Shown piece by piece: positions 53,843-63,200 of a stretch of 64,000 nucleotides of DNA. Both the position numbers and the translations under genes were made by a program. Where the stretch lies: positions 930,001 to 994,000 of the forward strand of contig NZ_OY726398.1 in assembly GCF_963378105.1 (NCBI RefSeq), written 5' to 3'. The first letter of the stretch is position 1. Every line of letters begins with the position of its first letter. Source of the DNA: Mycolicibacter sp. MU0102 (GTDB lineage: Bacteria; Actinomycetota; Actinomycetes; Mycobacteriales; Mycobacteriaceae). Under the pieces are notes generated by a model. It had not been told where the DNA came from, did no database searches, and was given only the letters and a program-made list of their open reading frames with translations.

Positions 53843-55204
53843 TTACCGGGACAGCAGTCGACGCTTTTGTGCGGCGAACTCCTCGCCGGTCAGATAGCCG
53901 GCGTCGTGCAGTTCGCCGAGTTCGCGGATCCCGGCCGCCAACTCCACTACCGAGGACAGCGGAGAATGCGCCGCCGCCACCGCTGTCTGCTCCGCCGAAT
54001 CCGAGGACGGCTTGCCGGGCCCAGTGGACGCCGCGGGAGCAGTCGCCTTCCCGCCCTCCGAGCGGCGCTGGTTCATGGCGCCGGCCAGCGCACTGCCGCC
54101 CATACCGGCCAGAGCCATCTGGCCGAATGCCGTGCCCAACCCAGCCGGCGACGTAGCGGGGGCGGCGCCGAGCGGCGTCGAGAAACTGGCATGGCGGATC
54201 TCGGGGGCGACCTCGGCCCAACTGATGGGCGTCGAGAGCGCCCCGAGCGGGAACGCCTCGCCCATGGAGACCACGACCGCTTCGTGGGGAATCCGGAGGT
54301 TCTCGATCGACGGCAGTTCCTCGTGCACCCCCAATTGGTCCAGAGCGCTCAAGATGCGTCTCTGGCCGGCGCGGAGGATGTCCTGGGTGTCGAAGATCTC
54401 TTGGGAGTCCTGCTCGGCGAAATGCATTGCCGCACCGGCCAGGAAGACACCGAGGATCGACATCGGCAGGGCGATCCCAAGGGCGGTCTCGTCGGCGATG
54501 ACGCCCATCCAGTCGAAGAATCCAGACGGGACGTCGCTCGGCAACGCTACGCCAGGCAACCCCTGGGAGGCCTCCGCCGAGCCGGGTCCGGTCAGCGTGG
54601 AGGCCAGTCGTGACGACACCGTCTGCGCGAGGTTGGCGGGATTGCCCTGAGCGCCGGTCTGGCCGACTGGTCCCGCCGGGTTACTGGTCTGCGGTGGCGG
54701 CGCGAACGGCTCCAGTTCGGAAGCGGTCTTCGACAGGGCCGAGTAGCTGTACATCGCGGTGGCGTCCTGGGCCCACATTTCGCCGTACTCGGCTTCGGTG
54801 GCCGCGATCGCCGCGGCATTCTGCCCCAGCACATTGGTGGCCAACAGCGTCAGCAACCGTGCCCGGTTGGCCGCGATGATCGGCGGGGGCACCGTCAATG
54901 CGAACGCGGCCTCGTAGGCCGCCACAGCCGCTTTGGCTTGCAGGGCAGTCTTTTCAGCCTGAGTTGCGGTGGTGTTCAACCATGCCGCGTACGGCGTAGC
55001 CGCAGCCGCCATTGCCGCCGAGGACGGACCCGACCATGCCGAGCTGGTCAACTCGGCTACCACGGATTCGTAACCCGCTGCCGCCGTGTGTAGTTCGGAC
55101 GCCAATCCGCTCCAGGCGGTCGCTGCGGCGAGCATCGGCCCCGAGCCGGCGCCGAGGTACATGAGACCGGAGTTGACTTCCGGCGGCAACGCAGCGAAAT
55201 TCAT
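53843..55204 (-). CDS. PPE-family protein with C-terminal SHOCT-like domain
   Basis: A 453-residue protein. The N-terminal PPE domain (about 1-165) has Pro7-Pro8-Glu9 and the WxG turn Trp57-Ser-Gly59. A Pro/Gly linker and hydrophobic stretches follow (IADETALGIALPMSILGVFL near 230-250). The C-terminal ~36 residues, VELAAGIRELGELHDAGYLT then GEEFAAQKRRLLSR, match the SHOCT pattern of short C-terminal oligomerisation segments, unusual on a PPE protein. There is no SVP or MPTR motif. PPE proteins are usually exported by ESX systems with a PE partner; no PE gene lies adjacent. The gene converges with the VWA gene. Confidence 0.88.
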   Translation of the reverse strand: MNFAALPPEVNSGLMYLGAGSGPMLAAATAWSGLASELHTAAAGYESVVAELTSSAWSGPSSAAMAAAATPYAAWLNTTATQAEKTALQAKAAVAAYEAAFALTVPPPIIAANRARLLTLLATNVLGQNAAAIAATEAEYGEMWAQDATAMYSYSALSKTASELEPFAPPPQTSNPAGPVGQTGAQGNPANLAQTVSSRLASTLTGPGSAEASQGLPGVALPSDVPSGFFDWMGVIADETALGIALPMSILGVFLAGAAMHFAEQDSQEIFDTQDILRAGQRRILSALDQLGVHEELPSIENLRIPHEAVVVSMGEAFPLGALSTPISWAEVAPEIRHASFSTPLGAAPATSPAGLGTAFGQMALAGMGGSALAGAMNQRRSEGGKATAPAASTGPGKPSSDSAEQTAVAAAHSPLSSVVELAAGIRELGELHDAGYLTGEEFAAQKRRLLSR

Positions 55205-55223
55205 TGGCGGTGCAGGCCGGTAA

Positions 55224-55314
55224 CGGCGGAGCCGGGCGCTGCGGGACGCCGCGCTCGGGTTGCGGCGTTCGCGAGCGCGGCGGAGCCGGGCGCTGCGGGA
55301 CGCCGCGCTCGGGT
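55224..55314. repeat. 54-bp minisatellite, about 1.7 copies
   Basis: A 37-nt segment beginning CGGCGGAGCCGGGCGCTGCG at 55224-55260 is repeated exactly at 55278-55314, giving a 54-bp period. It lies 20 bp upstream of the PPE start, within the expected promoter or 5' leader. A MIRU/VNTR-type locus is possible. Confidence 0.75.
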
Positions 55315-55574
55315 ACAGCGGTCCATTGCAGTTGCATCCCTCCGGTCACGGGTCGGTGGTGTGATCCGTCGATCTAACTCGCCCGGCGCTCCACCAGTGG
55401 GCTCGACACTCCGGGGCGGCAAACACCTCGACCCTGGGGTCAAAGCCGACGATGCGCTGGGCGTACCTCCATTCTCCGAGCCCGAACCGGTGGCTCGCCA
55501 TGGTGTTTGACACCCATTCGCATGTCAGGGCGACCCGTATGGACATTGCGTGCCGCGCAGACCAGGGTGGTGGT
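55315..55574. other. Gene-free stretch between PPE and histidine kinase
   Basis: Divergent intergenic DNA. The histidine-kinase frame remains open upstream to about 55452, but those codons lack a convincing start or conserved domain. No RNA gene or repeat beyond the minisatellite is visible. Confidence 0.4.
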
Positions 55575-56591
55575 ATGAGCCGTTGGACTGGGCTCGTCGA
55601 CCGATTTCGGCGGCGGGCGAGCGCGCCCGCGCGGGGGTTGTTTCGGCGCGTCGTCCTGATCAACGGATTGGTCTTCACCTTCGGCACCCTGGTGCTGGCC
55701 ATGTCGCCGGCCACTGTTTCAGGACCCGTCCAACTGGCTGAGCTCCCGGTGTTGGTGATCGGGCTGGCAGTCGTGGTGGGGGCCAATGCCTTGCTGTTGC
55801 GGTCAAGTCTGGCCCCGCTGGACCGGCTTGCCGCCTCCATGCGGCGGGTTGACCTGCTCCGGCACACCGACCGGGTGGACGATACGGGCGACGGTGATCT
55901 GCACCACTTGATGGCGTCGTTCAACGCGATGCTGGACAGGCTGGAAACCGAACGCGCCTCATCGAGTGCCTTGGTGCTCGTCGCGCAGGAGAACGAGCGG
56001 CAGCGGATCGCCAGAGAGTTGCACGATGAGATCGGCCAAACCCTCACCGTCGCCCTGCTCACCCTCAAACGAGCCGTCGACGCCGCGCCGGAAGGAATAC
56101 GCGGGGATCTCGCGGAGGCACAGGAGATCGTGCGGGCCAGTCTCGACGAAGTGCGCGGCATTGCGCGACGGCTGCGCCCGGACGCGTTGGAAGACCTCGG
56201 CCTACAGAGCGCACTGCAGGCACTGTGCAACCAGTTCACCCAGGCGAGCGGCATCGATGTCGTCAAAGACATTGGCCCGCAAGCAGAACGACTGAACCCC
56301 AACGTGGAGTTGGTGTGCTACCGCATTGTGCAGGAGAGCTTGACCAATATCGCCCGGCATTCCGGTGCGCAGAAAGTGTGGCTCGACTTGCATGTCGACG
56401 CAGCGGGGGAGTTGACCTTGCGGATCTCCGATGACGGCACGGGCGCGATGAGCGTCGAAGGTGCGGGAATCACCGGCATGCGGGAGCGCGCACTGCTGGT
56501 GCACGGCACCCTGACAATCACCTCCTCAGCTGACCAAGGCACCGAAATCCGGCTGGTGGTACCGGCACGATCGGGGGTGGGACGGGCATGA
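55575..56591 (+). CDS. Sensor histidine kinase, NarL-type (HisKA_3)
   Basis: A 338-residue kinase starting at ATG 55575. Two membrane helices (about 24-43 and 53-75) with only a short loop between them suggest sensing within the membrane. A HAMP-like linker follows, then HisKA_3 with phosphoacceptor His150 in RQRIARELHDEIGQT. The HATPase region has ELVCYRIVQESLTNIARHSG (N box) and ISDDGTGAMSVEGAGITGMR (G box). It overlaps the response-regulator gene by 4 bp (ATGA). The adjacent Mrp operon on the same strand is a possible target. Confidence 0.92.
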   Translation: MSRWTGLVDRFRRRASAPARGLFRRVVLINGLVFTFGTLVLAMSPATVSGPVQLAELPVLVIGLAVVVGANALLLRSSLAPLDRLAASMRRVDLLRHTDRVDDTGDGDLHHLMASFNAMLDRLETERASSSALVLVAQENERQRIARELHDEIGQTLTVALLTLKRAVDAAPEGIRGDLAEAQEIVRASLDEVRGIARRLRPDALEDLGLQSALQALCNQFTQASGIDVVKDIGPQAERLNPNVELVCYRIVQESLTNIARHSGAQKVWLDLHVDAAGELTLRISDDGTGAMSVEGAGITGMRERALLVHGTLTITSSADQGTEIRLVVPARSGVGRA

Positions 56592-57247
56592 TGCCGATGC
56601 AACCGGCACGCATCCTGCTGGCCGACGATCACGCCCTGATGCGCAGTGGGCTGCGGATGATTCTGGACGCCGAGCCCGACTTGTCCGTGGTCGCCGAGGC
56701 CGCCGACGGCGCCGAGGCGCTCGCAGTGTTGCAGGAAACCCCCGTCGATCTGGCTATTTTGGACATCGCGATGCCGCGGATGACCGGCTTGCAGGCCGCC
56801 CGCGAGATCAACCGCAACCATCCCCACGTGCGGGTGCTGATGCTGTCGATGCACGACAACGAGCAGTACTTCTTCGAGGCCCTCAAGGCCGGTGCGTCGG
56901 GCTATGTCTTGAAGTCGGTCGCCGACCGCGACCTGCTCGAGGCATGCCGGGCGACGATTCGCGGTGAGCCGTTTCTGTACGCCGGGGCGGTGACCGCCCT
57001 GATCCGCGACTACCTGCACCGGGCGCGGCACGGCAGTACGTTGCCCGAGACCATCCTCACACCCCGGGAAGAGGAAGTCCTCAAGCTGATCGCCGAGGGC
57101 CTCTCGGCACGGGAGATCGCCAAGACGCTCGGCATCAGTGCCAAGACAGTCGACCGCCACCGGACCAACACCCTGCAGAAATTGGGCTTGCGTGACCGCC
57201 TGGCGCTCACCCGGTATGCAATCAGGACCGGGCTGATCGAGCCGTAA
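56588..57247 (+). CDS. NarL/FixJ-family response regulator
   Basis: A 219-residue two-domain response regulator. The receiver has acidic pocket Asp13/Asp14, phosphoacceptor Asp59 in LAILDIAMPRM and Lys in VLKSV. The C-terminal LuxR HTH has LTPREEEVLKLIAEGLSARE then TVDRHRTNTLQKLGLRDRLA. It is coupled to the kinase gene. An inverted repeat 44 bp after its stop, upstream of mrpA, is a candidate target. Confidence 0.94.
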   Translation: MMPMQPARILLADDHALMRSGLRMILDAEPDLSVVAEAADGAEALAVLQETPVDLAILDIAMPRMTGLQAAREINRNHPHVRVLMLSMHDNEQYFFEALKAGASGYVLKSVADRDLLEACRATIRGEPFLYAGAVTALIRDYLHRARHGSTLPETILTPREEEVLKLIAEGLSAREIAKTLGISAKTVDRHRTNTLQKLGLRDRLALTRYAIRTGLIEP

Positions 57248-57290
57248 CCGAGCCGTAACGGGTTCCGCCCTCGCGAGTAATGGGTGTTTC

Positions 57291-57310
57291 ACCCCCCTCC
57301 GAATGGGGGT
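57291..57310. promoter_or_regulatory. Inverted repeat upstream of the mrp operon
   Basis: ACCCCC (57291-57296) and GGGGGT (57305-57310) form a perfect inverted repeat with an 8-nt spacer, 153 bp before mrpA. It is a candidate binding site for the adjacent NarL-type regulator. It could also be a terminator hairpin of the two-component operon. Confidence 0.4.
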
Positions 57311-57462
57311 TGTATTCCATGGCGCGTTGCCGCCGCACCACACAAACTGGAATCAGTGGTGGTGGGAGATGGGTGCGGACGTGTTCTGAGCGCGTCCGCG
57401 GTCTCCTCACGATTGGCCACGACTGAACGCATCGACTTAAACGAAACGGCCCGTGGAGCGTG

Positions 57463-60357
57463 ATGCTGGCGATACTGCTTGCCCATGTTGTTGGCACCGC
57501 TGCCGCACCAGCGTTGGTGCGCAGGTGGGGCAGGGCGGCGTTCTATCCGCTGGGTTCGATCCCGCTGGTATCGCTGGGTTGGGTGGTGGCGAACTGGCCG
57601 GCCGGTCCGGCCGCCGACCACCGCGTCACCGTGCCCTGGGTTCCTGGACTGTCGATGGACATCGCGCTGCGGTTCGATTCGCTGAGCGCGATCATGTGCG
57701 TGCTGGCGCTGGGGATCGGCGCCCTGGTCTTGTTCTACTGCGCCGCATACTTTCGGCCGGTCGGGGGGCACGAGACCGACCCGCGGCTGCCCAGCTTCGC
57801 CGCGAAGATGGTCGGTTTCGCCGGAGCGATGTTCGGGCTGATGGTCGCCGACAACGCGCTGGTGCTCTACGTCTTCTGGGAAATGACGACGGTGTTGTCG
57901 TTCCTGCTGATCGGTCACTATGCCGAACGTGCGGTCAATCGCCGTGCCGCCATCCAGGCGCTGCTGGTGACCACTGCCGGCGGGCTGGCCATGCTGGTCG
58001 GCATCATCATGCTGGGCAACGCCGCCGGCACCTATCTGCTCTCGGAGCTGGTGGCCCATCCTCCGTCGGGGACCGTGGTCACCGTCGGGGTGCTGCTGAT
58101 CCTGGTCGGCGCGCTCAGCAAGTCGGCGATCGTGCCGTTGCACTTCTGGCTGCCCGGCGCGATGGCGGCACCGACACCGGTCAGCGCGTACCTGCACGCC
58201 GCGGCAATGGTCAAGGCCGGGGTCTATCTGGTGGCCAGGTTGGCCCCGGGGTTCGCCGATTCGCCCGGATGGCGGCCGACGCTGCTGATTCTCGGTCTGG
58301 CCACCGCACTGTTGGCGGGATGGCGGGCCGTACGCGAGTACGACCTCAAACTGCTGCTGGCCTACAGCACCGTCAGCCAGCTGGGTCTGATGATCGTGTT
58401 GGTCGGAGCCGGCACCGGCGACCTCATGCTGGCCGGGTTGACCGCCATGTGCGCGCACGCGGCGGCCAAGGCCACGCTGTTCATGGTGGTGGGGATCATC
58501 GACCATGCCACCGGCACCCGCGATCTGCGTGAACTGGCCGGATTGGGACGCCGCGCCCCGGGGCTGTTCGTGATCGCCGCCGCGGCCGCCGCCAGCATGG
58601 CCGGAGTACCGCCGTTCGTGGGCTTCATCGCCAAGGAGACCATTTTCGGGGCCGAGGCCCAGTCTCCGGTCCTGGGTTCCGCCGGTCCGTACGTGCTGGC
58701 CGCCGGGGTGCTCGCCTCGATGTTCACCGTGATCTACAGCGTGCGGTTCGTGTGGGGCGGCTTCTCCAGCAAGGGCCGGGTCGCGCCGAGTGCTCATGTG
58801 GCAGGACTGCACCGACCGGAAGTGTCCTTCCTGGCACCACCGGCCGTGCTGGCCGCCGCCAGCCTGGCCTTGGGGTTGTGTGCGCTCACCCTGGACACGG
58901 TGTTGCGCAGCTACGCCGACACCATGCCGGGCGGAACCGGCTACCACCTGGCCCTGTGGCACGGTGTCGGGCTGCCGGTGTTGCTGTCGGCGCTGGTCTT
59001 GGTGGTCGGCACCAGTGTGTTCGCCGCCCGCGGCCCGCTGCGTCTGTCCCGGCTGCGCCGGCTGCCGATCGGCAAGGCCGACCGCATCTATGACGACGCG
59101 CTGCGGCTGCTCGATGTGGCAGCGGTGCGGCTGACCAGCATCACCCAGCGCGGCTCCCTGCCCCTCAACCAAGGGATGATCTTCGCGACGCTGGTGGTGC
59201 TGCCGCTGACGGCGCTGGCATTGGGCGCGCGCAACCACGTCGAACTGCACCTGTGGGACACTCCGCTGCAGTTGACCGTCGCGGTGCTGGTGATCGCCGG
59301 TGGGATCGGCGCGACCATGGCTCGCAACCGGCTGTCCGCGGTGTTGATGGTCGGGGTGACCGGTTACGGGTGCGCGGCGGCATTCGCCTTCCACGGTGCG
59401 CCCGACCTGGCGCTGACCCAGCTGCTGGTCGAGACCGTGACCCTGGTGATCTTCGTGCTTGTGTTGCGCACGCTGCCGGCGGAGGCCGAGCGCCCCACCA
59501 TGGCCCTGAACCGGCTGCCGCGCATAGTGCTGGCCGCCGCGGTCGGCATCAGCGTGGCCGTGCTGGCGGCCTTCGCGATGGCGGCGCGCACCCGCGACGG
59601 CGTGGCCGAGGCGTTGCCCGAAGCGGCCTACGTCCGCGGCCACGGCGCCAACACCGTCAACGTGCTGCTGGTCGATATCCGGGCCTGGGACACCCTCGGC
59701 GAGATCTCGGTGCTGCTGGTCGCCGCGACCGGCGTGGCCTCGATGGTGTTCCGCAACCGCCGCTTCGGCCGGGCCCCACGGATCGCCGACGCCGGCAGCC
59801 CGCGCAAGACCGCGGGCATCACCACGCCTTACAGCCCGGCGATCGGGTCCACCACCTGGTTGCGGGGCAGCGCCTACCACGACCCCAACGAGCGGTCGCT
59901 GGTGCTCGAGGTCGCGACCCGGATCATCTTCCCGCTGATCATGGTGGTCTCGATCTACTTCCTGTTCGCCGGGCACAACTATCCCGGCGGTGGCTTCGCC
60001 GGTGGGCTTGCCGCCGGGCTGGGTCTGGCACTGCGTTATCTGGCCGGCGGACGCTACGAGCTCGGTGAGACGCTGCCCCTGGACTCCAGCAAGGTCCTGG
60101 GCGTCGGGCTGGCCCTGGTCGGAGGCACGGCGCTGGGGTCGTTGTTCCTGGGGGCGCCGGTGCTGTCCTCGGCGGTGCTGCACTTCACGCTTCCGGTGCT
60201 CGGGCACGTCAATGTGGTGACGTCGTTGTTCTTCGATCTGGGCGTGTACCTGGTGGTGGTCGGCATGGTGCTCGACGTGCTGCGCAGCCTGGGCGTGCGA
60301 TTGGACCAAGAGCTTGAATCGCAGTCCGCTGGCCGACCGATGGCAGGAGTGTCATGA
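57463..60357 (+). CDS. mrpA: Mrp Na+/H+ antiporter subunit A fused to subunit B
   Basis: A 964-residue polytopic membrane protein related to complex I NuoL/NuoM. The proton-pumping helices are visible in VFWEMTTVLSFLLIGHY, KSAIVPLHFWLPGAMAAPTP and LLLAYSTVSQLGLM, and a MrpA C-terminal part runs to about 780. The last ~150 residues (IIFPLIMVVSIYFLFAGHNY, PGGGFAGGLAAGLGLALRYL) are a complete MrpB domain, so A and B are fused, as is usual in actinobacteria. ATG 57463 is preferred over GTG 57460 because GGAG lies 4 nt before it. It is the first gene of the mrp operon. Confidence 0.94.
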   Translation: MLAILLAHVVGTAAAPALVRRWGRAAFYPLGSIPLVSLGWVVANWPAGPAADHRVTVPWVPGLSMDIALRFDSLSAIMCVLALGIGALVLFYCAAYFRPVGGHETDPRLPSFAAKMVGFAGAMFGLMVADNALVLYVFWEMTTVLSFLLIGHYAERAVNRRAAIQALLVTTAGGLAMLVGIIMLGNAAGTYLLSELVAHPPSGTVVTVGVLLILVGALSKSAIVPLHFWLPGAMAAPTPVSAYLHAAAMVKAGVYLVARLAPGFADSPGWRPTLLILGLATALLAGWRAVREYDLKLLLAYSTVSQLGLMIVLVGAGTGDLMLAGLTAMCAHAAAKATLFMVVGIIDHATGTRDLRELAGLGRRAPGLFVIAAAAAASMAGVPPFVGFIAKETIFGAEAQSPVLGSAGPYVLAAGVLASMFTVIYSVRFVWGGFSSKGRVAPSAHVAGLHRPEVSFLAPPAVLAAASLALGLCALTLDTVLRSYADTMPGGTGYHLALWHGVGLPVLLSALVLVVGTSVFAARGPLRLSRLRRLPIGKADRIYDDALRLLDVAAVRLTSITQRGSLPLNQGMIFATLVVLPLTALALGARNHVELHLWDTPLQLTVAVLVIAGGIGATMARNRLSAVLMVGVTGYGCAAAFAFHGAPDLALTQLLVETVTLVIFVLVLRTLPAEAERPTMALNRLPRIVLAAAVGISVAVLAAFAMAARTRDGVAEALPEAAYVRGHGANTVNVLLVDIRAWDTLGEISVLLVAATGVASMVFRNRRFGRAPRIADAGSPRKTAGITTPYSPAIGSTTWLRGSAYHDPNERSLVLEVATRIIFPLIMVVSIYFLFAGHNYPGGGFAGGLAAGLGLALRYLAGGRYELGETLPLDSSKVLGVGLALVGGTALGSLFLGAPVLSSAVLHFTLPVLGHVNVVTSLFFDLGVYLVVVGMVLDVLRSLGVRLDQELESQSAGRPMAGVS

Positions 60358-60803
60358 CCGCGCATCTGGTTCCGTTGCTGATGGCCGCCGGGCTCACGTC
60401 GTGCGGGGTCTACATGCTGCTAGAGCGCAGCCTGACCCGAATGTTGTTGGGCCTGATGATGATCGGGAATGCCATCAATCTGCTGATCATCGATGTCGGC
60501 GGGCCCGACGGAAATCCGCCGATCCTTTGGGCCAGCTCCGGTAAGGAAACCGACGCCGACCCGCTGGCTCAGGCCATGGTGTTGACCTCGATCGTCATCA
60601 CCATGGGCGTGGGCGCGTTCGTGCTGGCCCTGACCTACCGCTCCTACAACCTGACGACCACCGACGACATCGGCGACGACCAGGAAGCGACCCGCGTCTC
60701 GCAGCTGACCGACGAAGAGGTCATCGCCGCCGAACAGGACCACGGCGTGCCGGTGGCAGCCGGTGACCTCGACGCCGTTCCCGAAAGCGAGGTGTCACGG
60801 TGA
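60354..60803 (+). CDS. mrpC: Mrp antiporter subunit C
   Basis: A 149-residue NuoK-like protein with three membrane helices in the first ~100 residues (LVPLLMAAGLTSCGVYMLLE, MLLGLMMIGNAINLLIIDVG, AMVLTSIVITMGVGAFVLAL), then a charged cytoplasmic tail. It overlaps mrpA by ATGA and mrpD by GTGA. Subunit C helps form the ion path with subunit D. Confidence 0.94.
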   Translation: MTAHLVPLLMAAGLTSCGVYMLLERSLTRMLLGLMMIGNAINLLIIDVGGPDGNPPILWASSGKETDADPLAQAMVLTSIVITMGVGAFVLALTYRSYNLTTTDDIGDDQEATRVSQLTDEEVIAAEQDHGVPVAAGDLDAVPESEVSR

Positions 60804-62398
60804 GTCTTGCCGCCGTCTTGATGCCGCTGCCGGTGCTGTTGCCCACGCTGGGCGCGGCGCTGACGCTGATCGTCGGCCGCCGCCCCCGGCTACAGCGGCC
60901 GATCACCATCGGTGTGCTGTGCGCGGTGGCCGCGGTCAGCGCGGCGCTGCTGTATCTGACCGACCGTAACGGCACCCTGGTGCTGCATGTCGGAGGTTGG
61001 GGACCGACCGAGCAGAAGGTGGGACCGCTCGGCATCAGCCTGGTTGTCGACCGGTTGTCGGCGCTGATGCTGGTGGTGTCGGCGGTCGTGCTGCTGGCGG
61101 TCATGGTCTACGCCATCGGGCAGGGCGTGCGAGACGGTGACGACCGCCAGCCGGTATCGATCTTCCTGCCCACCTATCTGACCCTGGCCACCGGCGTCTC
61201 CCTGGCTTTCCTGGCCGGTGACCTGTTCAACCTGTTCGTCGGATTCGAGATGCTGCTGTCGGCGAGCTTCGTGTTGCTGACCATCGGCGCAAGCGCCGAA
61301 CGCATCCGCGCCGGTATCGGCTACGTGATGGTCTCGATGGCCTCGTCGTTGGTCTTTCTGTTGGGCATCGCCCTGGTCTATGCCTCGACCGGAACGCTGA
61401 ACCTCGCCGAGCTGGCGACGCGGACCGGCGCCCTGCCCAGCGGCACCCGAAGCGCGGTGTTCGCGGTGTTGCTGGTGGCGTTCGGCATCAAGGCCGCGGT
61501 GTTCCCGCTGTCGGCATGGCTGCCCGACGCCTACCCCACCGCGCCCGCCCCGATCACCGCGGTGTTCGCCGGGATTCTGACCAAAGTCGGTGTGTACGCG
61601 ATCATCCGGGCGCACTCACTGCTGTTCCCCGACGGCGGCCTGGACTCGGTGTTGCTGGTCGCGGCGCTGTTGACCATGTTGATCGGGATCTTCGGTGCCA
61701 TCGCGCAAAGCGACATCAAGCGGGTGTTGTCCTTCACCCTGGTCAGCCACATCGGCTTCATGATGTTCGGGGTCGCGTTGTCGAGCCAGCTGGGTATGTC
61801 CGGCGCGATCTTCTACGTGATGCACCACATCATCGTGATGACCACGCTGTTCCTGGCGGCCGGACTGATCGAACGCCAGGGCGGCGCCTCGTCGCTGCAC
61901 CGGCTGGGCGGTCTGATCGCCAACCCGCTGTTGGCTTTTGTGTTCCTGATTCCGGCGTTCAATCTCGGTGGTATTCCGCCTTTTTCGGGCTTCATCGGCA
62001 AGACCGCCGTGCTGCAGGCCGGTGTGGGTGACGGGTCGGTGCTGGCCTGGTGCCTGGTGGGCGGCGCGGTGGTGACGAGTCTGCTGACGCTGTATGTGCT
62101 GGCGCGGGTGTGGACCATGGCGTTTTGGCGCCGCCGCGTCGACGCCCCCGAGGGAGAGCTGGTGCTTGCCGCTCCGCCGGTGCTGCTTGACGACGTCGGC
62201 GACGTTGCCTACAACGACCGTGATGACGTCGGAAAGATGCCGACGTGGATGGTGGTCCCGACGCTCGCGCTGATCGCGCTGGGCCTGTCGCTGAGCGTTC
62301 TGGCCGGCCCGATTTTCGCCTACACCGAGCGGGCGGCGGCCGAGGTTCTGGACCGGGGCGAATACATCTCGACCGTCTTGTCGGTGGGTACACCATGA
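60800..62398 (+). CDS. mrpD: Mrp antiporter subunit D
   Basis: A 532-residue NuoN/NuoM-like proton-translocating subunit with about 14 helices. The motif FGIKAAVFPLSAWLPDAYPT carries the functional Lys; LFVGFEMLLSASFVLLTIG carries the conserved Glu, and VLSFTLVSHIGFMMFGV follows. The GTG start overlaps mrpC by 4 bp, and the stop overlaps mrpE. It is expected to form the ion channel core with subunit A. Confidence 0.95.
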   Translation: MSLAAVLMPLPVLLPTLGAALTLIVGRRPRLQRPITIGVLCAVAAVSAALLYLTDRNGTLVLHVGGWGPTEQKVGPLGISLVVDRLSALMLVVSAVVLLAVMVYAIGQGVRDGDDRQPVSIFLPTYLTLATGVSLAFLAGDLFNLFVGFEMLLSASFVLLTIGASAERIRAGIGYVMVSMASSLVFLLGIALVYASTGTLNLAELATRTGALPSGTRSAVFAVLLVAFGIKAAVFPLSAWLPDAYPTAPAPITAVFAGILTKVGVYAIIRAHSLLFPDGGLDSVLLVAALLTMLIGIFGAIAQSDIKRVLSFTLVSHIGFMMFGVALSSQLGMSGAIFYVMHHIIVMTTLFLAAGLIERQGGASSLHRLGGLIANPLLAFVFLIPAFNLGGIPPFSGFIGKTAVLQAGVGDGSVLAWCLVGGAVVTSLLTLYVLARVWTMAFWRRRVDAPEGELVLAAPPVLLDDVGDVAYNDRDDVGKMPTWMVVPTLALIALGLSLSVLAGPIFAYTERAAAEVLDRGEYISTVLSVGTP

Positions 62399-62922
62399 GG
62401 GCCCTCGCGCTGAGGATCTTCGCGGTGTCCGCACTGGCGACCGTGTGGGTGCTGTTGTGGGGCCGCTTCACAATCCCCAACATCATCACGGGAATCCTGG
62501 TCGCGATCGTGATCATGGTTTTGCTGCCGATGCCGCCGGTGCCGGTACAGGGCCGGGTGCATTTGGTGCCGTTGGTGAGGCTGTTGGGGCTGTTCACCTG
62601 GTACCTGATGGAGTCCAGCATTCAATTGATGTGGCTGGCGGTCCGACCCGGGCCGCCGCCGCTCACCGGGGTGCTACGGGTGCCGCTGACCATCAAATCC
62701 GACCTGGTTTTGGTGCTGGCCGCCAACATCACCACATTGATTCCCGGATCGATGGTGCTGGAGATCGATCAGGTGCGCCGCATTCTGTATTGCCATGTGA
62801 TCGATGTCGGGTCTGCGCCGGCGGTCGAACGTTTCTTTCAGCAGGTAGCGCAGGTGGAGCGACTGTTGATCGCCGCGTTCGAGCGTGACGAAGAGTGGCT
62901 GCCGGCGGGAGTAGACGCATGA
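62395..62922 (+). CDS. mrpE: Mrp antiporter subunit E
   Basis: A 175-residue protein with two to three N-terminal helices (ALRIFAVSALATVWVLLWGR, IPNIITGILVAIVIMVLLPM) and a soluble C-terminal part with ITTLIPGSMVLEID and LYCHVIDVGS, the MnhE signatures. The start is ATG 62395, overlapping the mrpD stop as ATGA; the frame is open further upstream inside mrpD but that is not the start. It overlaps mrpF as ATGA. Confidence 0.94.
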   Translation: MRALALRIFAVSALATVWVLLWGRFTIPNIITGILVAIVIMVLLPMPPVPVQGRVHLVPLVRLLGLFTWYLMESSIQLMWLAVRPGPPPLTGVLRVPLTIKSDLVLVLAANITTLIPGSMVLEIDQVRRILYCHVIDVGSAPAVERFFQQVAQVERLLIAAFERDEEWLPAGVDA

Positions 62923-63200
62923 ACGTGATCTGGGGAACGGCGGGCGTGCTGTTGGGCTTCGCCGCCGTCATCACCATGTATCGGCTGCTGGCCGGGCCCA
63001 GCACCTTGGACCGGCTGGTGGCGCTGGACACGCTGGCCGCGATGACCATGTGCGGTATCGGTATCTGGGCTGCGGTCAGCCGGGACACCACCGTGACCTA
63101 CAGCCTCGCGGCACTGGCGCTGGTCGGCTTCATCGGGTCGGTGAGCGTGGCACGCTTCCGGGTTCCCGACGACGCACCTGACCTGGGGAGGCAACCGTGA
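62919..63200 (+). CDS. mrpF: Mrp antiporter subunit F
   Basis: A 93-residue protein with three helices. The motif MYRLLAGPSTLDRLVALDTL is typical of MnhF, followed by YSLAALALVGFIGSVSVARF. ATG 62919 overlaps the mrpE stop; the protein overlaps mrpG by 4 bp (GTGA). Confidence 0.94.
   Translation: MNVIWGTAGVLLGFAAVITMYRLLAGPSTLDRLVALDTLAAMTMCGIGIWAAVSRDTTVTYSLAALALVGFIGSVSVARFRVPDDAPDLGRQP

Noticed and set aside
57289..60309. Antisense frame of ~1000 codons over mrpA
   Set aside because: His/Gln/Arg-rich shadow of a conserved membrane-protein gene; no domain and no plausible start.
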